A stretch of 64,000 nucleotides of DNA, taken from assembly GCF_020687745.1 (NCBI RefSeq), contig NZ_JAJEWK010000012.1, positions 186,001-250,000 of the forward strand, in the 5' to 3' direction. The translations under genes and the position numbers were made by a program. This document shows, in pieces, positions 40,431 through 49,182 of this stretch (the first letter of the stretch is position 1; every line of letters begins with the position of its first letter). The notes under the pieces are model-generated. The model had not been told where the DNA came from. It did not search any database and saw only the letters and a list, made by a program, of their open reading frames with translations. The DNA comes from Chryseobacterium sp. MFBS3-17. GTDB taxonomy: Bacteria; Bacteroidota; Bacteroidia; Flavobacteriales; Weeksellaceae.

Positions 40431-41558
40431 ATGAAAAAAATTCAGATGGTTGACCTTCAGAGTCAATATTATAAAATAAAAGCAGATGTGGATAATGCCG
40501 TACAGAATGTCATGAACACTGCCGCATTTATAAACGGACCCGAAGTGAAATCCTTTCAGAGTGAACTGGAACAATATCTGGACGTAAAACATGTGATTCC
40601 CTGTGCAAATGGTACCGATGCTTTGCAAATAGCACTGATGGCACTGGGACTGGAAGAAGGAGACGAAGTCATTACCGCAGATTTTACTTTTGCGGCGACG
40701 GTAGAAGTGATTCATCTTCTCAAACTCAAAGCTGTGCTCACAGATGTGGATTATGATACCTTTACCATCAGTCCGGAAGCCATCAGAAGAGCCATTACCC
40801 CAAAAACAAAAGTCATTATTCCCGTGCACCTGTTTGGGCAGTGTGCACCCATGGAAGAAATTCTGAAAATTGCCGCCGAACATAACCTCCATGTTATAGA
40901 AGATAATGCACAGGCCATTGGCGCAGACTATACCTTTTCAGACGGAACGGTAAAAAAATCCGGGACCATGGGAATCATCGGTACAACGTCGTTTTTTCCA
41001 TCTAAAAACCTGGGTTGCTACGGGGACGGTGGTGCACTTTTTACCAATGACGATGATGTAGCCCACCGCCTGAGAGGAATTGTAAACCACGGAATGTACG
41101 AAAGATATTATCATGATGAGATCGGTGTGAACTCACGCCTGGATAGTGTGCAGGCCACCGTGCTGCGGAGAAAATTGCCGCTGCTGGATTCCTATAATGA
41201 AGCCCGCAGAAAAGCAGCCGATTTCTATGATGAAGCTTTTTCCAGTCAGGAAAACCTGCTGATTCCCGCCAGAAGTGAATATTCTTCACATGTGTTTCAT
41301 CAATATACCCTTCGGGTGCTCAATGGTAAGAGAAACGAATTGCAGCAGTTTCTTGCAGATAAAGAAATTCCTGCCATGATTTATTATCCGGTGGCTCTCC
41401 GAAAGCAAAAAGCCTACTACCAGGAAAGTAATGCCGATGATTTTCAGAATACCGATAAATTGCTGGATGAGGTGATTTCACTGCCTATGCATACCGAACT
41501 GGATGACGAACAGCTGAGCTATATTTCTGAAGCCGTACTGGAATTTATGAATCTGTAA
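40431..41558 (+). CDS. DegT/DnrJ/EryC1/StrS-family sugar aminotransferase
   Basis: A 375-residue PLP aminotransferase of the nucleotide-sugar type, which aminates keto-sugars for LPS or glycan synthesis. Motifs are KIQMVDLQSQYYKIKADVD at the start, CANGTDALQIALMALGLEEGDEVITADFTFAATVEVI, PVHLFGQCAPM, VIEDNAQAIGADY, and the PLP Lys in SFFPSKNLGCYGDGGALF. It is divergent from the S8 protease. A transposase-related gene separates it from galE, another sugar-nucleotide gene, so the insertion may have split a former glycan-synthesis pair. Confidence 0.92.
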   Translation: MKKIQMVDLQSQYYKIKADVDNAVQNVMNTAAFINGPEVKSFQSELEQYLDVKHVIPCANGTDALQIALMALGLEEGDEVITADFTFAATVEVIHLLKLKAVLTDVDYDTFTISPEAIRRAITPKTKVIIPVHLFGQCAPMEEILKIAAEHNLHVIEDNAQAIGADYTFSDGTVKKSGTMGIIGTTSFFPSKNLGCYGDGGALFTNDDDVAHRLRGIVNHGMYERYYHDEIGVNSRLDSVQATVLRRKLPLLDSYNEARRKAADFYDEAFSSQENLLIPARSEYSSHVFHQYTLRVLNGKRNELQQFLADKEIPAMIYYPVALRKQKAYYQESNADDFQNTDKLLDEVISLPMHTELDDEQLSYISEAVLEFMNL

Positions 41559-41559
41559 C

Positions 41560-41605
41560 GGGACTTTGTCAAAGTTTTGTGCGGTGCGGAGATACTTTGA
41601 CAAAG
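41560..41605. repeat. Left REP-like hairpin flanking the transposase gene
   Basis: CTTTGTCAAAG (41564-41574) and its reverse complement CTTTGACAAAG (41595-41605) are separated by exactly 20 nt, forming an 11-bp stem. The left arm is preceded by GGGA, and GGGACTTTGTCAAAG (41560-41574) is the exact reverse complement of CTTTGACAAAGTCCC at 42249-42263, so the outermost 15 bases of the unit form terminal inverted repeats. Confidence 0.85.
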
Positions 41606-41629
41606 TTTTGCATTGACCGGAACGTCACC

Positions 41630-42208
41630 ATGGAAACAAGAAAGGATTTTTTGCAGTCCGGTTCTTTTTATCACATCTACAACCAGGGTGTGAATGGGGA
41701 GCATGTTTTTGTGACAAACGAAAATTATCGGTTTTTTATGGCTAAAGTTCAGTTGTATATTGTTCCTTTTTGTGAAATTTATGCGCATTGTCTTTTGCCT
41801 CATGCTTTTTATTTTGTCGTTAAGATCAGGAGCCAGGAGGAATTCCCCAAAGGAAATCACGCTCATACGTTTCAGGAAAACGGTCTGCATTCTGCTACAG
41901 CCGCCATCAATAAGCAGTTTGGGAAACTCATCAGTTCTTATACTCAGGCATTTAATAAATTCAATAAGGCGAGAACCGGTAACCTTTTTGAATCTCCGTT
42001 TAAAAGAATTACGCTGCATTCTGAAGAGCAAATCAGGGACGCCATTTGTGCGGTTCATCGCAAACCCTCTGAGAGCGGTTTCGACTGGGAGCGTTATTCG
42101 TATTCTACTTATAGAGGACTGGCAGCGAATGAATGGACTGAAAACCCCGGGATAGCGGCAATCTTCGGGACCCGTGAAAATTTTATTAACCATCATCAAT
42201 TCATATAA
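41630..42208 (+). CDS. REP-associated tyrosine transposase (RAYT, Y1 family), HUH motif degenerate
   Basis: A 192-residue IS200/IS605-like Y1 transposase of the REP-associated group. It starts GSFYHIYNQGVNGEHVFVTNENYRFFM, as in flavobacterial RAYTs, and retains the helix with the probable catalytic Tyr (GKLISSYTQAFNKFNK) and TGNLFESPFKRI. In active members the metal-binding HUH motif reads PNHFH; here it reads PHAFY, so both histidines are lost. DNA nicking is therefore doubtful. Matched hairpins lie on both sides (41564-41605 and 42218-42259). The ATG at 41630 was chosen because the frame upstream enters the left repeat. Confidence 0.85.
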   Translation: METRKDFLQSGSFYHIYNQGVNGEHVFVTNENYRFFMAKVQLYIVPFCEIYAHCLLPHAFYFVVKIRSQEEFPKGNHAHTFQENGLHSATAAINKQFGKLISSYTQAFNKFNKARTGNLFESPFKRITLHSEEQIRDAICAVHRKPSESGFDWERYSYSTYRGLAANEWTENPGIAAIFGTRENFINHHQFI

Positions 42209-42217
42209 ACTAAAAAA

Positions 42218-42264
42218 CTTTGTCAAAGCACAAAAGTACTTCTGAAAGCTTTGACAAAGTCCCC
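42218..42264. repeat. Right REP-like hairpin flanking the transposase gene
   Basis: CTTTGTCAAAG (42218-42228) and CTTTGACAAAG (42249-42259) are again 20 nt apart, giving the same 11-20-11 geometry as the left hairpin although the loops differ. The outer arm ends in TCCCC. The galE start lies 20 nt further on. Confidence 0.85.
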
Positions 42265-42279
42265 TTAAAACACTTAATC

Positions 42280-43299
42280 ATGACCATACTTGTAACTGGC
42301 GGACTTGGATATATCGGTTCCCATACTGTGACAGAACTGCTTCATAACGGTTTCGAGGTAATCATCGTAGATGACCTCTCTAATTCTGAGCGGTTTATTC
42401 TGGAGAATATTGAAAAAATAACCGGTAAAAAACCAATATTTTATCCTTTTGATCTGAAGCGTAAAGAATTGCTTACTCAGCTGTTTGATGCGCATCAGAT
42501 AGACGGCTGTATCAATTTCGCTGCGTTCAAAGCAGTGGGCGAGAGTCAGGTGAAACCTTTGGATTATTATGAAAACAATTTATTCTCGCTGATAAATATT
42601 CTGCAGGAATTCAAATCACGGAATATTTCCAACTTTATTTTTTCTTCGTCTTGTACGGTGTACGGGCAGGCAGATGAGATGCCTATTGATGAACATACGC
42701 CTTTGAAGACCCCGGAATCCTCTTATGGTAAAACCAAGCAGATGGGCGAGGAGATTCTGAAAGATTTCGCCCAGGCGTATAGAAAGAAAGTTTCGTTGTT
42801 GCGGTATTTCAATCCGATTGGTGCACATCCTACAGCTTTGCTGGGCGAATTGCCTATCGGAATTCCTAATAATTTGGTTCCTTACGTTACCCAAACTGCA
42901 TCCGGAATCCGCGAAAAGCTGAATATTTGGGGAAATGATTATCCTACCGAAGATGGCACTGCCGTTCGAGATTATATTTATGTGGTAGATCTGGCCCGGG
43001 CACATGTAGCGGCTTTGAAGAAACTCATGGCGGAGCAACAGGATACCGTAATTGATATTTACAATCTGGGAACCGGAAAGGGTTCATCAGTTTTAGAAGT
43101 CGTTGAAGCTTTTGAAACGGCAAACGACGTCAAAGTTCCGTACCAGATTTGCGAAAGAAGAGCAGGAGATATCACCATTGCTTACGCCAATGCCGATAAA
43201 GCAGAAAAAGAACTGGGCTGGAAAGCCGATACGTCGCTGGAGGAGGCGCTCCGCACTACCTGGGAATGGCAGAAATATTTGGAGAGCAGAACACAATAA
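42280..43299 (+). CDS. galE: UDP-glucose 4-epimerase
   Basis: GalE interconverts UDP-glucose and UDP-galactose with bound NAD. The 339-residue protein has the Rossmann motif VTGGLGYIGSHT (residues 6-17), the catalytic YxxxK in SSYGKTKQMGEE, and RYFNPIGAHPTALLGE and GTAVRDYIYVVDLARAHVAAL. These match GalE rather than other SDR epimerases. The ATG at 42280 was chosen because the frame upstream runs into the right REP-like hairpin. A bidirectional terminator follows. Confidence 0.94.
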   Translation: MTILVTGGLGYIGSHTVTELLHNGFEVIIVDDLSNSERFILENIEKITGKKPIFYPFDLKRKELLTQLFDAHQIDGCINFAAFKAVGESQVKPLDYYENNLFSLINILQEFKSRNISNFIFSSSCTVYGQADEMPIDEHTPLKTPESSYGKTKQMGEEILKDFAQAYRKKVSLLRYFNPIGAHPTALLGELPIGIPNNLVPYVTQTASGIREKLNIWGNDYPTEDGTAVRDYIYVVDLARAHVAALKKLMAEQQDTVIDIYNLGTGKGSSVLEVVEAFETANDVKVPYQICERRAGDITIAYANADKAEKELGWKADTSLEEALRTTWEWQKYLESRTQ

Positions 43300-43320
43300 T
43301 AGCAATTTCAGCAAAAAAAA

Positions 43321-43343
43321 ACAGACCTCAAAATGAGGTCTGT
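43321..43343. terminator. Bidirectional terminator between galE and the TonB-dependent receptor
   Basis: ACAGACCTCA and TGAGGTCTGT form a perfect 10-bp stem with a 3-nt loop, with eight A on the left and TTTT on the right, so it can stop transcription from both convergent genes. Confidence 0.88.
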
Positions 43344-43366
43344 TTTGGTATATAATTGGGGTTCCA

Positions 43367-45925
43367 TTACATTGGCATATCGTCATCATCGCCGGTGGCG
43401 TTATTGTTAATGTCTTTCTTTCTTCTGGGCTGTTCCACTTTTTCACCTTGTTTGAAACGGTAGCTCAGAGAGATGCTGAACTGCCGCGGGCTCCATTGCT
43501 GGTAGCTGTATTGTGAATAGGTAGGTGTCGTCACAAAATTCTCACGAGCACGGGTGTTGAATATATCCTGTATATTAAAGGAAATGGTTCCGTTTCCGTC
43601 CCAGATGGTCTGGCTGGCTCCCAGGTTTACGGAGTATGAAGGCTCACGCTGAGTGGAAACGGTATTTTGCGCACCACGGTAGTGTCCCTGCAGCTGAATA
43701 TTGGTGGTTCTCGTTGGCCGGAAGGTGGTTGTCAGGCGGAATCTGTTGGAGAATCCGTCACCGGAGAAGTCGAAATCTTCATAAGAACCTTCTGAGCGAT
43801 ATCCGTAGATATCTGCACTGGCCATAATTTTCAACCAGCGGAACGGGTCAAACGTTGCATTCAAGTCCAGTCCGTACTGGCTTTCGGTTCCGGCATTTAC
43901 GGGCATGGTATAAATTACCGTATTTCCGTCTTCGTTCACTCCGCTGTACTGGTACATATTCACCTCATCTTCAGACTTTTTAAAATAGAGAGTCGGGTTG
44001 AAGGTGATTTTGGACTTGGCAAGACTGTATCCCAGTTCGAAGGAGTTTTCATAGGTAGGATCCAGATCAGGGTTTCCGCTGAAGAGGTTACGGTTATTAT
44101 TGTAAGACATAAAAGGAATCAGGAAGAAAGACCGCGGTCTGTTGATTCTTCTTGAGTAGTTCAGCAGGAGTTGGTTATTATTCCCAAGGTCATAGCTCAT
44201 GAAAACGCTCGGAAAGAACTTCAGGTAATTTTTTTCTACCGTGATTTGCTGTGGGTCGTTCACTCTTTGGAAGCTAACGGCAATGTCGGTATTTTCTGCT
44301 CTCAGACCCACCTGATATCCGAAGTTATTAATTTTACTTTTAAACTGGGCGTATCCGGCAAGGATATTTTCGTCGTAGAACGTTTTGCTGGTAAAGTTCG
44401 GCAGAATTTCGGCGGGACCGTTATCCTGACTTTGGTCTACATAATAATCATAATCATTATTATTGGAGTCGAATCTTGCGCCGGCTTCCAGTTTGGAGTT
44501 CTCACCAATCGGGAGTTCGTAATCAGCTTTTGCAAGGAATTTTTTGTTTTCAGACGTGGTCAGAATATTGTTTCTCAGCAGTGTGGGCAGGTCCAGTTCA
44601 TTGTCAAAACCATTCTCGGTGATGAAGGACGTACCGTCGCTTTTGCTCGTCTGGTAGCTGGTCGCCACGGAAAGCAACTGGCCGTTGTCGCCAATTTTCT
44701 GGTCCAGTCCCAGATCTGCCTGAAATGAATTATTGGTATTAGTCCCTACATTCATGCGGCTGGTATATTGATCCTGAATGGTAAAGGGAACATCCGGATA
44801 GCCGGCTGCATTTCTGTCTTTTACAATGACGCGGTCATAATACTTGGTTTCGCCTATGGATTCGTTGTCAAAAGTTCTGAGCATGACAGAGGCATTCAGG
44901 GTAGCTTTTTCTGTAAGGTCTACCAGGAAGCCTCCGGTAACGTTATAGTTCTTATTTTCACCTTCGTTTATTCCTTTTTGGAGTGAGTATTGAGAAAAAC
45001 CGTCATTCAGACCTTGAGGATCGAGGAATGAATGAAATTCGGAATCATTCGTGGATTTATTTTCACGGTAACCTCCGCCCCCGTTGATGTAGTAGGTCCA
45101 GTTTCCTTTTCTCCAGCTGAGGTTGGTATTCAGTCTGGTGGTGGGCAAATAGCCTAATGTTCCTTCCACACTACCGTTAAAACCTACTTTTTTAGATTTT
45201 TTAAGGATGATATTTAGGATACCTGCGGTTCCGCTGGCTTCATATTTGGAAGAAGGGTTGGTAATTACCTCAATTCTTTCTATCTGATCTGCAGGGATGC
45301 TCTGCAATGCATTGGCACCGTCGTCAATTCCAAGCATGGAAGACGGTTTGCCGTTAATCAGGAATCTGACATTGGAGTTGCCGCGCATAGAGACTGTACC
45401 GTCTGTATCTACATCTACAGAAGGTACATTGTTCAGTACATCCTGCAGGTTTCCGCCTTTGGCTACGATGTCCATGGACGGGTCATACACTTTTTTGTCA
45501 ATTTCTACCCGGTATGCACGTGTGGCTTGTGCGGTGATGGTGACGCCTTCTATCTCTGCGGTCGGGGTTATATTGGTTGTGGCAGGTTGTATCTGGATAT
45601 TGTCAATGCTTCCGGGCGCCGTAATCTGTCTGTTTATGGTTGCTTTCTTAAAATCTACTGCATCTATGGAAATGTCGTAATTCCCGGGAACCAGAGCAAT
45701 ACTGTATTGTCCGTTTTCATCAGTAAGGGTGGCGTCACTCAGTGCACTGTTGGTTTTATTACTGAAAGTGACTGAAGCGTAGGGAACCGGATTGTTCTGG
45801 CTGTCTTTAATTGCGGAGTTAATGGTCACTTTTTCCTGCGCAAAAGCAAAGGCGGCGGCAGAAAGTACGAAAGTGAGGCCGAGGGCTTTTTTCGTCAGAA
45901 TGTGATTAATTTCTGTTCTTGTCAT
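43367..45925 (-). CDS. TonB-dependent outer-membrane receptor, OMP_b-brl_3 type
   Basis: An 852-residue outer-membrane beta-barrel protein. A signal peptide ends at FAFAQ. Residues about 35-115 are a carboxypeptidase-regulatory-like domain (SAIKDSQNNPVPYASVTFSN, DENGQYSIALVPGNYDISI). Residues about 125-250 are a plug (EGVTITAQA...GGNLQDVLNNVPSVDVDTDGTVSMRGNSNVRFLINGKP, then IERIEVITNPSSKYEASGTAGILNI). The rest is a 22-strand-type barrel ending in SISLSYRFKQGE. A short basic and Asp-rich tail (RRKKDINNN...DDDDMPM) follows the barrel. No SusD partner is adjacent, so the ligand is unknown and a Sus-type role is unlikely. Confidence 0.92.
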   Translation of the reverse strand: MTRTEINHILTKKALGLTFVLSAAAFAFAQEKVTINSAIKDSQNNPVPYASVTFSNKTNSALSDATLTDENGQYSIALVPGNYDISIDAVDFKKATINRQITAPGSIDNIQIQPATTNITPTAEIEGVTITAQATRAYRVEIDKKVYDPSMDIVAKGGNLQDVLNNVPSVDVDTDGTVSMRGNSNVRFLINGKPSSMLGIDDGANALQSIPADQIERIEVITNPSSKYEASGTAGILNIILKKSKKVGFNGSVEGTLGYLPTTRLNTNLSWRKGNWTYYINGGGGYRENKSTNDSEFHSFLDPQGLNDGFSQYSLQKGINEGENKNYNVTGGFLVDLTEKATLNASVMLRTFDNESIGETKYYDRVIVKDRNAAGYPDVPFTIQDQYTSRMNVGTNTNNSFQADLGLDQKIGDNGQLLSVATSYQTSKSDGTSFITENGFDNELDLPTLLRNNILTTSENKKFLAKADYELPIGENSKLEAGARFDSNNNDYDYYVDQSQDNGPAEILPNFTSKTFYDENILAGYAQFKSKINNFGYQVGLRAENTDIAVSFQRVNDPQQITVEKNYLKFFPSVFMSYDLGNNNQLLLNYSRRINRPRSFFLIPFMSYNNNRNLFSGNPDLDPTYENSFELGYSLAKSKITFNPTLYFKKSEDEVNMYQYSGVNEDGNTVIYTMPVNAGTESQYGLDLNATFDPFRWLKIMASADIYGYRSEGSYEDFDFSGDGFSNRFRLTTTFRPTRTTNIQLQGHYRGAQNTVSTQREPSYSVNLGASQTIWDGNGTISFNIQDIFNTRARENFVTTPTYSQYSYQQWSPRQFSISLSYRFKQGEKVEQPRRKKDINNNATGDDDDMPM

Positions 45926-46094
45926 TTTTGTTAAAATTTCACCTGCAAAGTTGGGAACTTATTCGGCATTGTTATTTATAAGATTCAAAAAAAATATTGC
46001 ACTTTTTTGAAAATTATTAAGCGCATATCAAAACTATAAGACATTCAAAATACACTTTTGTTAAACGCTATGCGTGTTAATATTATGTTAAAAT

Positions 46095-47132
46095 TTAATT
46101 TGTGATATTTTTAGAATTTAGCCATGCCTGGTAATCTTTTGCATTTTTCGCATGTTCCACATCACTGGCGGTAAAACGGTGATATCCCGGGCGGTCCGGA
46201 TCTGCTGCCATAAAGATGAAATTATTCTTCTCGGCATTCAGTACGGCATCAACAGAGCTTTTATCAGTCACACAAATGGGACCCGGCGGGATTCCGGTAT
46301 TTGCATAGGTGTTGTACGGCGAGGGATGTCTTAAATGTTTATACAAAACCCGGCGTATAGGCGTGGTAAAATTCGTGTCTTTGTTAATGGCGTAGATAAC
46401 CGTAGGGTCACTCTGCAGTTTCATGCCTTTGCGGTAGCGGTTCAGATACAGGCCGGCAATGGTTTTCTGCTCATCGGGTCTGCCGCCGGATTCTTTATAG
46501 ACAATGGACGCAAGTGCGTAAATCTGATTGCGGGAGAGACCGCTTTCTTTCTCTTTCGCTTTCCGTTCTGCAGTCCAGAAATCGTTGTACTGATTCTCAA
46601 ATTTCTGAAAAAACTCGTCCGGTTTCACCGTCCAGAAAAAGTGGTAGGTATCAATGAAAAAGTATTTTTTAAGATCTTCGGCGTCCTTATAACCTTTTTT
46701 AGTGGCTATAGAATTGAGTTCGTTTACAAACTGCAGGGAGTCGGCTTCTGTTTTTTTGGCCACCCGGCCTACCATCTGGTACACATCTCCGAAATCACCA
46801 ATCCGGAAGGTGTTTTCTGTCTGATTTCCGGCTTTAATCATATTGACCAGATCCGTATTGTGAGTTCCGCTTTTCATGCGGTAGCGGCCGGGATGAAAAA
46901 ACTGATCCATTCCTTTATCCTTCGCTACCTCTGCAAACGCTTCCCGGTCTTTCAGGTATGGACCTATAGAGTCCAGAATCTGATTGAATCCTGCGCCGGT
47001 AGGAATATGGAAGTACCCCTCTTTGGCTACGTTGCCCGAGTAGTACTTTTTATAAAATCCATAACCGAAAATTCCCGAAATGAGAAGGACAATCAGCGCA
47101 ATGATAGCGAAAATGCTGCAACCTTTTTTCAT
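46095..47132 (-). CDS. mltG: Endolytic murein transglycosylase
   Basis: MltG cleaves nascent glycan strands and sets peptidoglycan strand length. The 345-residue protein has an N-terminal cytoplasmic start and one membrane helix (about residues 5-25, IFAIIALIVLLISGIFGYGFY), a LysM-like region, and the YceG core. The catalytic Glu is in IYALASIVYKESGG (usually ASIIEKE), followed by KTIAGLYLNRYRKGMKLQSDPTVIYA and PYNTYANTGIPPGPIC. It lies 24 nt after dapF, giving a dapF-mltG cell-wall operon. Confidence 0.93.
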   Translation of the reverse strand: MKKGCSIFAIIALIVLLISGIFGYGFYKKYYSGNVAKEGYFHIPTGAGFNQILDSIGPYLKDREAFAEVAKDKGMDQFFHPGRYRMKSGTHNTDLVNMIKAGNQTENTFRIGDFGDVYQMVGRVAKKTEADSLQFVNELNSIATKKGYKDAEDLKKYFFIDTYHFFWTVKPDEFFQKFENQYNDFWTAERKAKEKESGLSRNQIYALASIVYKESGGRPDEQKTIAGLYLNRYRKGMKLQSDPTVIYAINKDTNFTTPIRRVLYKHLRHPSPYNTYANTGIPPGPICVTDKSSVDAVLNAEKNNFIFMAADPDRPGYHRFTASDVEHAKNAKDYQAWLNSKNITN

Positions 47133-47156
47133 GTTATTTTTATAATGGTGAATGAA

Positions 47157-47924
47157 TTATAATTGTATTGAACCCTTAAATACTTGAGTAGCCGGTCCTT
47201 CCAGCCAAATGTTCTGATAGCTGTTACCATGTCTTTCTGCATGGACTTTGAGTGTTCCGCCCAGGGTGTTTACCCGGACTTCAGATGCGTTTTTATCCTT
47301 CATGAAAACCAGTGCAGATGCCGTAACGCCGGTTCCGCAGCTGTAGGTTTCGTCTTCCACGCCCCGTTCGTAGGTACGCACAAAGATTTCATCACGCGAA
47401 ATTACTTCAGCAAAGTTCACATTAATGCCTTCTTTTCCATAGGTGCTGTTATTTCGCACCGCGCGTCCTTCGTCATACACCGGGTATTTCTGAACATATT
47501 GTACGAAACGAACGTAATGCGGGGAACCGGTATTGAGCACAAAGTCATTTCCGTCTGATTGTATGTTGGTCACATCAATCATTTTGAGTTTTACAATACC
47601 GTGCAGTATTTCGGCTTCGTGGAGACCATCTATCGCATTAAAGACGGTTTTTTCTTCAAAAATATTCAGGAAATGAGCGAATGCCACGATGCATCTGCCG
47701 CCGTTGCCACACATGGTGCTCTGGTTGCCGTCAGCGTTGTAGTATACCATCCGGAAATCTGCTGCAGGGTCATTTTCCAGCAGAATCAGTCCGTCACCGC
47801 CAATGCCGAAACGTCTGTCACAGAGTTTTTTAATGGTTTCCGTATCCTTGGGGAAGTCATCAGTCCGGTTGTCTATAATAATAAAATCATTGCCGGTACC
47901 CTGGTATTTGTAGAAGGTAATCAT
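47157..47924 (-). CDS. dapF: Diaminopimelate epimerase
   Basis: DapF converts LL- to meso-diaminopimelate for lysine and peptidoglycan. The 255-residue protein has both catalytic cysteines in TMCGNGGRCIV and YSCGTGVTASALV, plus FYKYQGTGNDFIIID at the N-terminus. Either ATG (47927 or 47924) could be used. It is co-directional with mltG. Confidence 0.95.
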   Translation of the reverse strand: MITFYKYQGTGNDFIIIDNRTDDFPKDTETIKKLCDRRFGIGGDGLILLENDPAADFRMVYYNADGNQSTMCGNGGRCIVAFAHFLNIFEEKTVFNAIDGLHEAEILHGIVKLKMIDVTNIQSDGNDFVLNTGSPHYVRFVQYVQKYPVYDEGRAVRNNSTYGKEGINVNFAEVISRDEIFVRTYERGVEDETYSCGTGVTASALVFMKDKNASEVRVNTLGGTLKVHAERHGNSYQNIWLEGPATQVFKGSIQL

Positions 47925-48134
47925 CATTCAGTGATGCATTAAAAATTATGCCCTTTTATTCGGGGATGCAAATTTAAGGAAATCCCTTTGAAATAGATTT
48001 GATTTGGGTGGTTAAAGAAAATGTAAAATTTTCAGCAGGACAGATTTTGGTGGCAGGTGTGACTTTTTATAAAATTCCTGATAGGAAATCCCGGATTTCA
48101 CGAGCATGGAAAGCTTTGTCTGACCGGCTTTTTG

Positions 48135-48142
48135 TATATTTG
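48135..48142 (+). promoter_or_regulatory. -7 promoter core (TATATTTG) of the epimerase/acyl-CoA ligase run
   Basis: TATATTTG matches TAnnTTTG. A TTG at 48116-48118 lies 16 nt upstream, slightly short. The box is 32 nt before the start of the SDR epimerase gene. Confidence 0.45.
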
Positions 48143-48174
48143 TGGATTATAAATTTTAACAGCGGTTTAATCCA

Positions 48175-49176
48175 ATGGTTTTAGTCACGGGTGCAACGGG
48201 AATTCTTGGGAGGGTAATTGTTTTGGAACTGCTGAAGCAGGGCAGAACTGTACGTGCAACCCGCAGGAAAAACAGCGATCTGCAGGAGGTCAGAAAATCT
48301 TTTGCGTACTATACAGATGAACCTGAAGACTATTTTCAGCGGATTGAATGGGCGGAAACTGATTTCGAAGATCTTCAGGCACTGGAGGCAGCTCTGCACG
48401 GTGTTTCGGAGGTATATCACTGTTCCGGCAAGGTGAGTTTTTATCCGCAGGACCGGCAGGAACTGATCCGAACCAATACGGAGGGAACTAAAAATTTACT
48501 ATATGCTTGCGAGGGTTCTTCGGTGCAGAAATTTCTGTTCGTAAGTTCTGTGGCAGTGCTGGATGGTTTCAATGAAGATGGATTTTTGGATGAAACTTCA
48601 GATTATAATCCTAAAATACCGCATTCTTACTATGCCAAGTCCAAACATTTCTCAGAAATGGAAGTCTCACGCGCATCGGCAGAAGGACTGAATACCATCA
48701 TTGTAAACCCGGGAATCATCATTGGCAGCGGAAACTGGCAGGCCAGCAGCGGCGAATTGTTCAGTACGCTGGAGCGCTATCCTTATGCCATGGGCGGAAC
48801 AACTTCATATGTAGATGTGCGGGATGTGGCCCGTATTTCGGTTGACTTAATGAATAACAACCGGTTTGGAGAGCGGTTTATCCTGATGTCGGAAAACAGA
48901 AGTTATCTCAGTTTTTCTGAACAAGTGCGTTCCAAATTAGGGAAATCTCTCCCAAAGGTACTTTCTGCAACCATGCTGAAAGCGGGATATGTGTTGAATA
49001 TCTTAATGGGATGGCTGTTTCCGCGGCTCAGACTTCTGAACAAAATCAATATTGCAACCGTTACCGGAAATAGTCCGGTGTCCAATAAGAAGATAAAAAC
49101 GCTGGGGTATGAATTTATTCCGGTTTCAGAAAGTATTGATTTTCATTTGAATAATTATCAAAAAAGGGACCTATAG
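48175..49176 (+). CDS. NAD-dependent epimerase/dehydratase (extended SDR)
   Basis: A 333-residue extended short-chain dehydrogenase. The dinucleotide motif VTGATGILGRVI is at residues 4-15 and the catalytic YxxxK in SYYAKSKHFSE near residue 150. VYHCSGKVSFYP and NPGIIIGSGNWQ resemble the dihydroflavonol reductase/3-beta-hydroxysteroid dehydrogenase-like subgroup. The substrate is unknown. It is followed after 6 nt by an acyl-CoA ligase and then mvaD, probably one transcript, so a lipid or isoprenoid-related substrate is possible. Confidence 0.82.
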   Translation: MVLVTGATGILGRVIVLELLKQGRTVRATRRKNSDLQEVRKSFAYYTDEPEDYFQRIEWAETDFEDLQALEAALHGVSEVYHCSGKVSFYPQDRQELIRTNTEGTKNLLYACEGSSVQKFLFVSSVAVLDGFNEDGFLDETSDYNPKIPHSYYAKSKHFSEMEVSRASAEGLNTIIVNPGIIIGSGNWQASSGELFSTLERYPYAMGGTTSYVDVRDVARISVDLMNNNRFGERFILMSENRSYLSFSEQVRSKLGKSLPKVLSATMLKAGYVLNILMGWLFPRLRLLNKINIATVTGNSPVSNKKIKTLGYEFIPVSESIDFHLNNYQKRDL

Positions 49177-49182
49177 TACATC

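Noticed and set aside
41560-42264. CRISPR-like repeat array from the four CTTTGNCAAAG copies
   Set aside because: The copies occur as two inverted pairs, not as regularly spaced direct repeats, so they are REP-like hairpins, not a CRISPR array.
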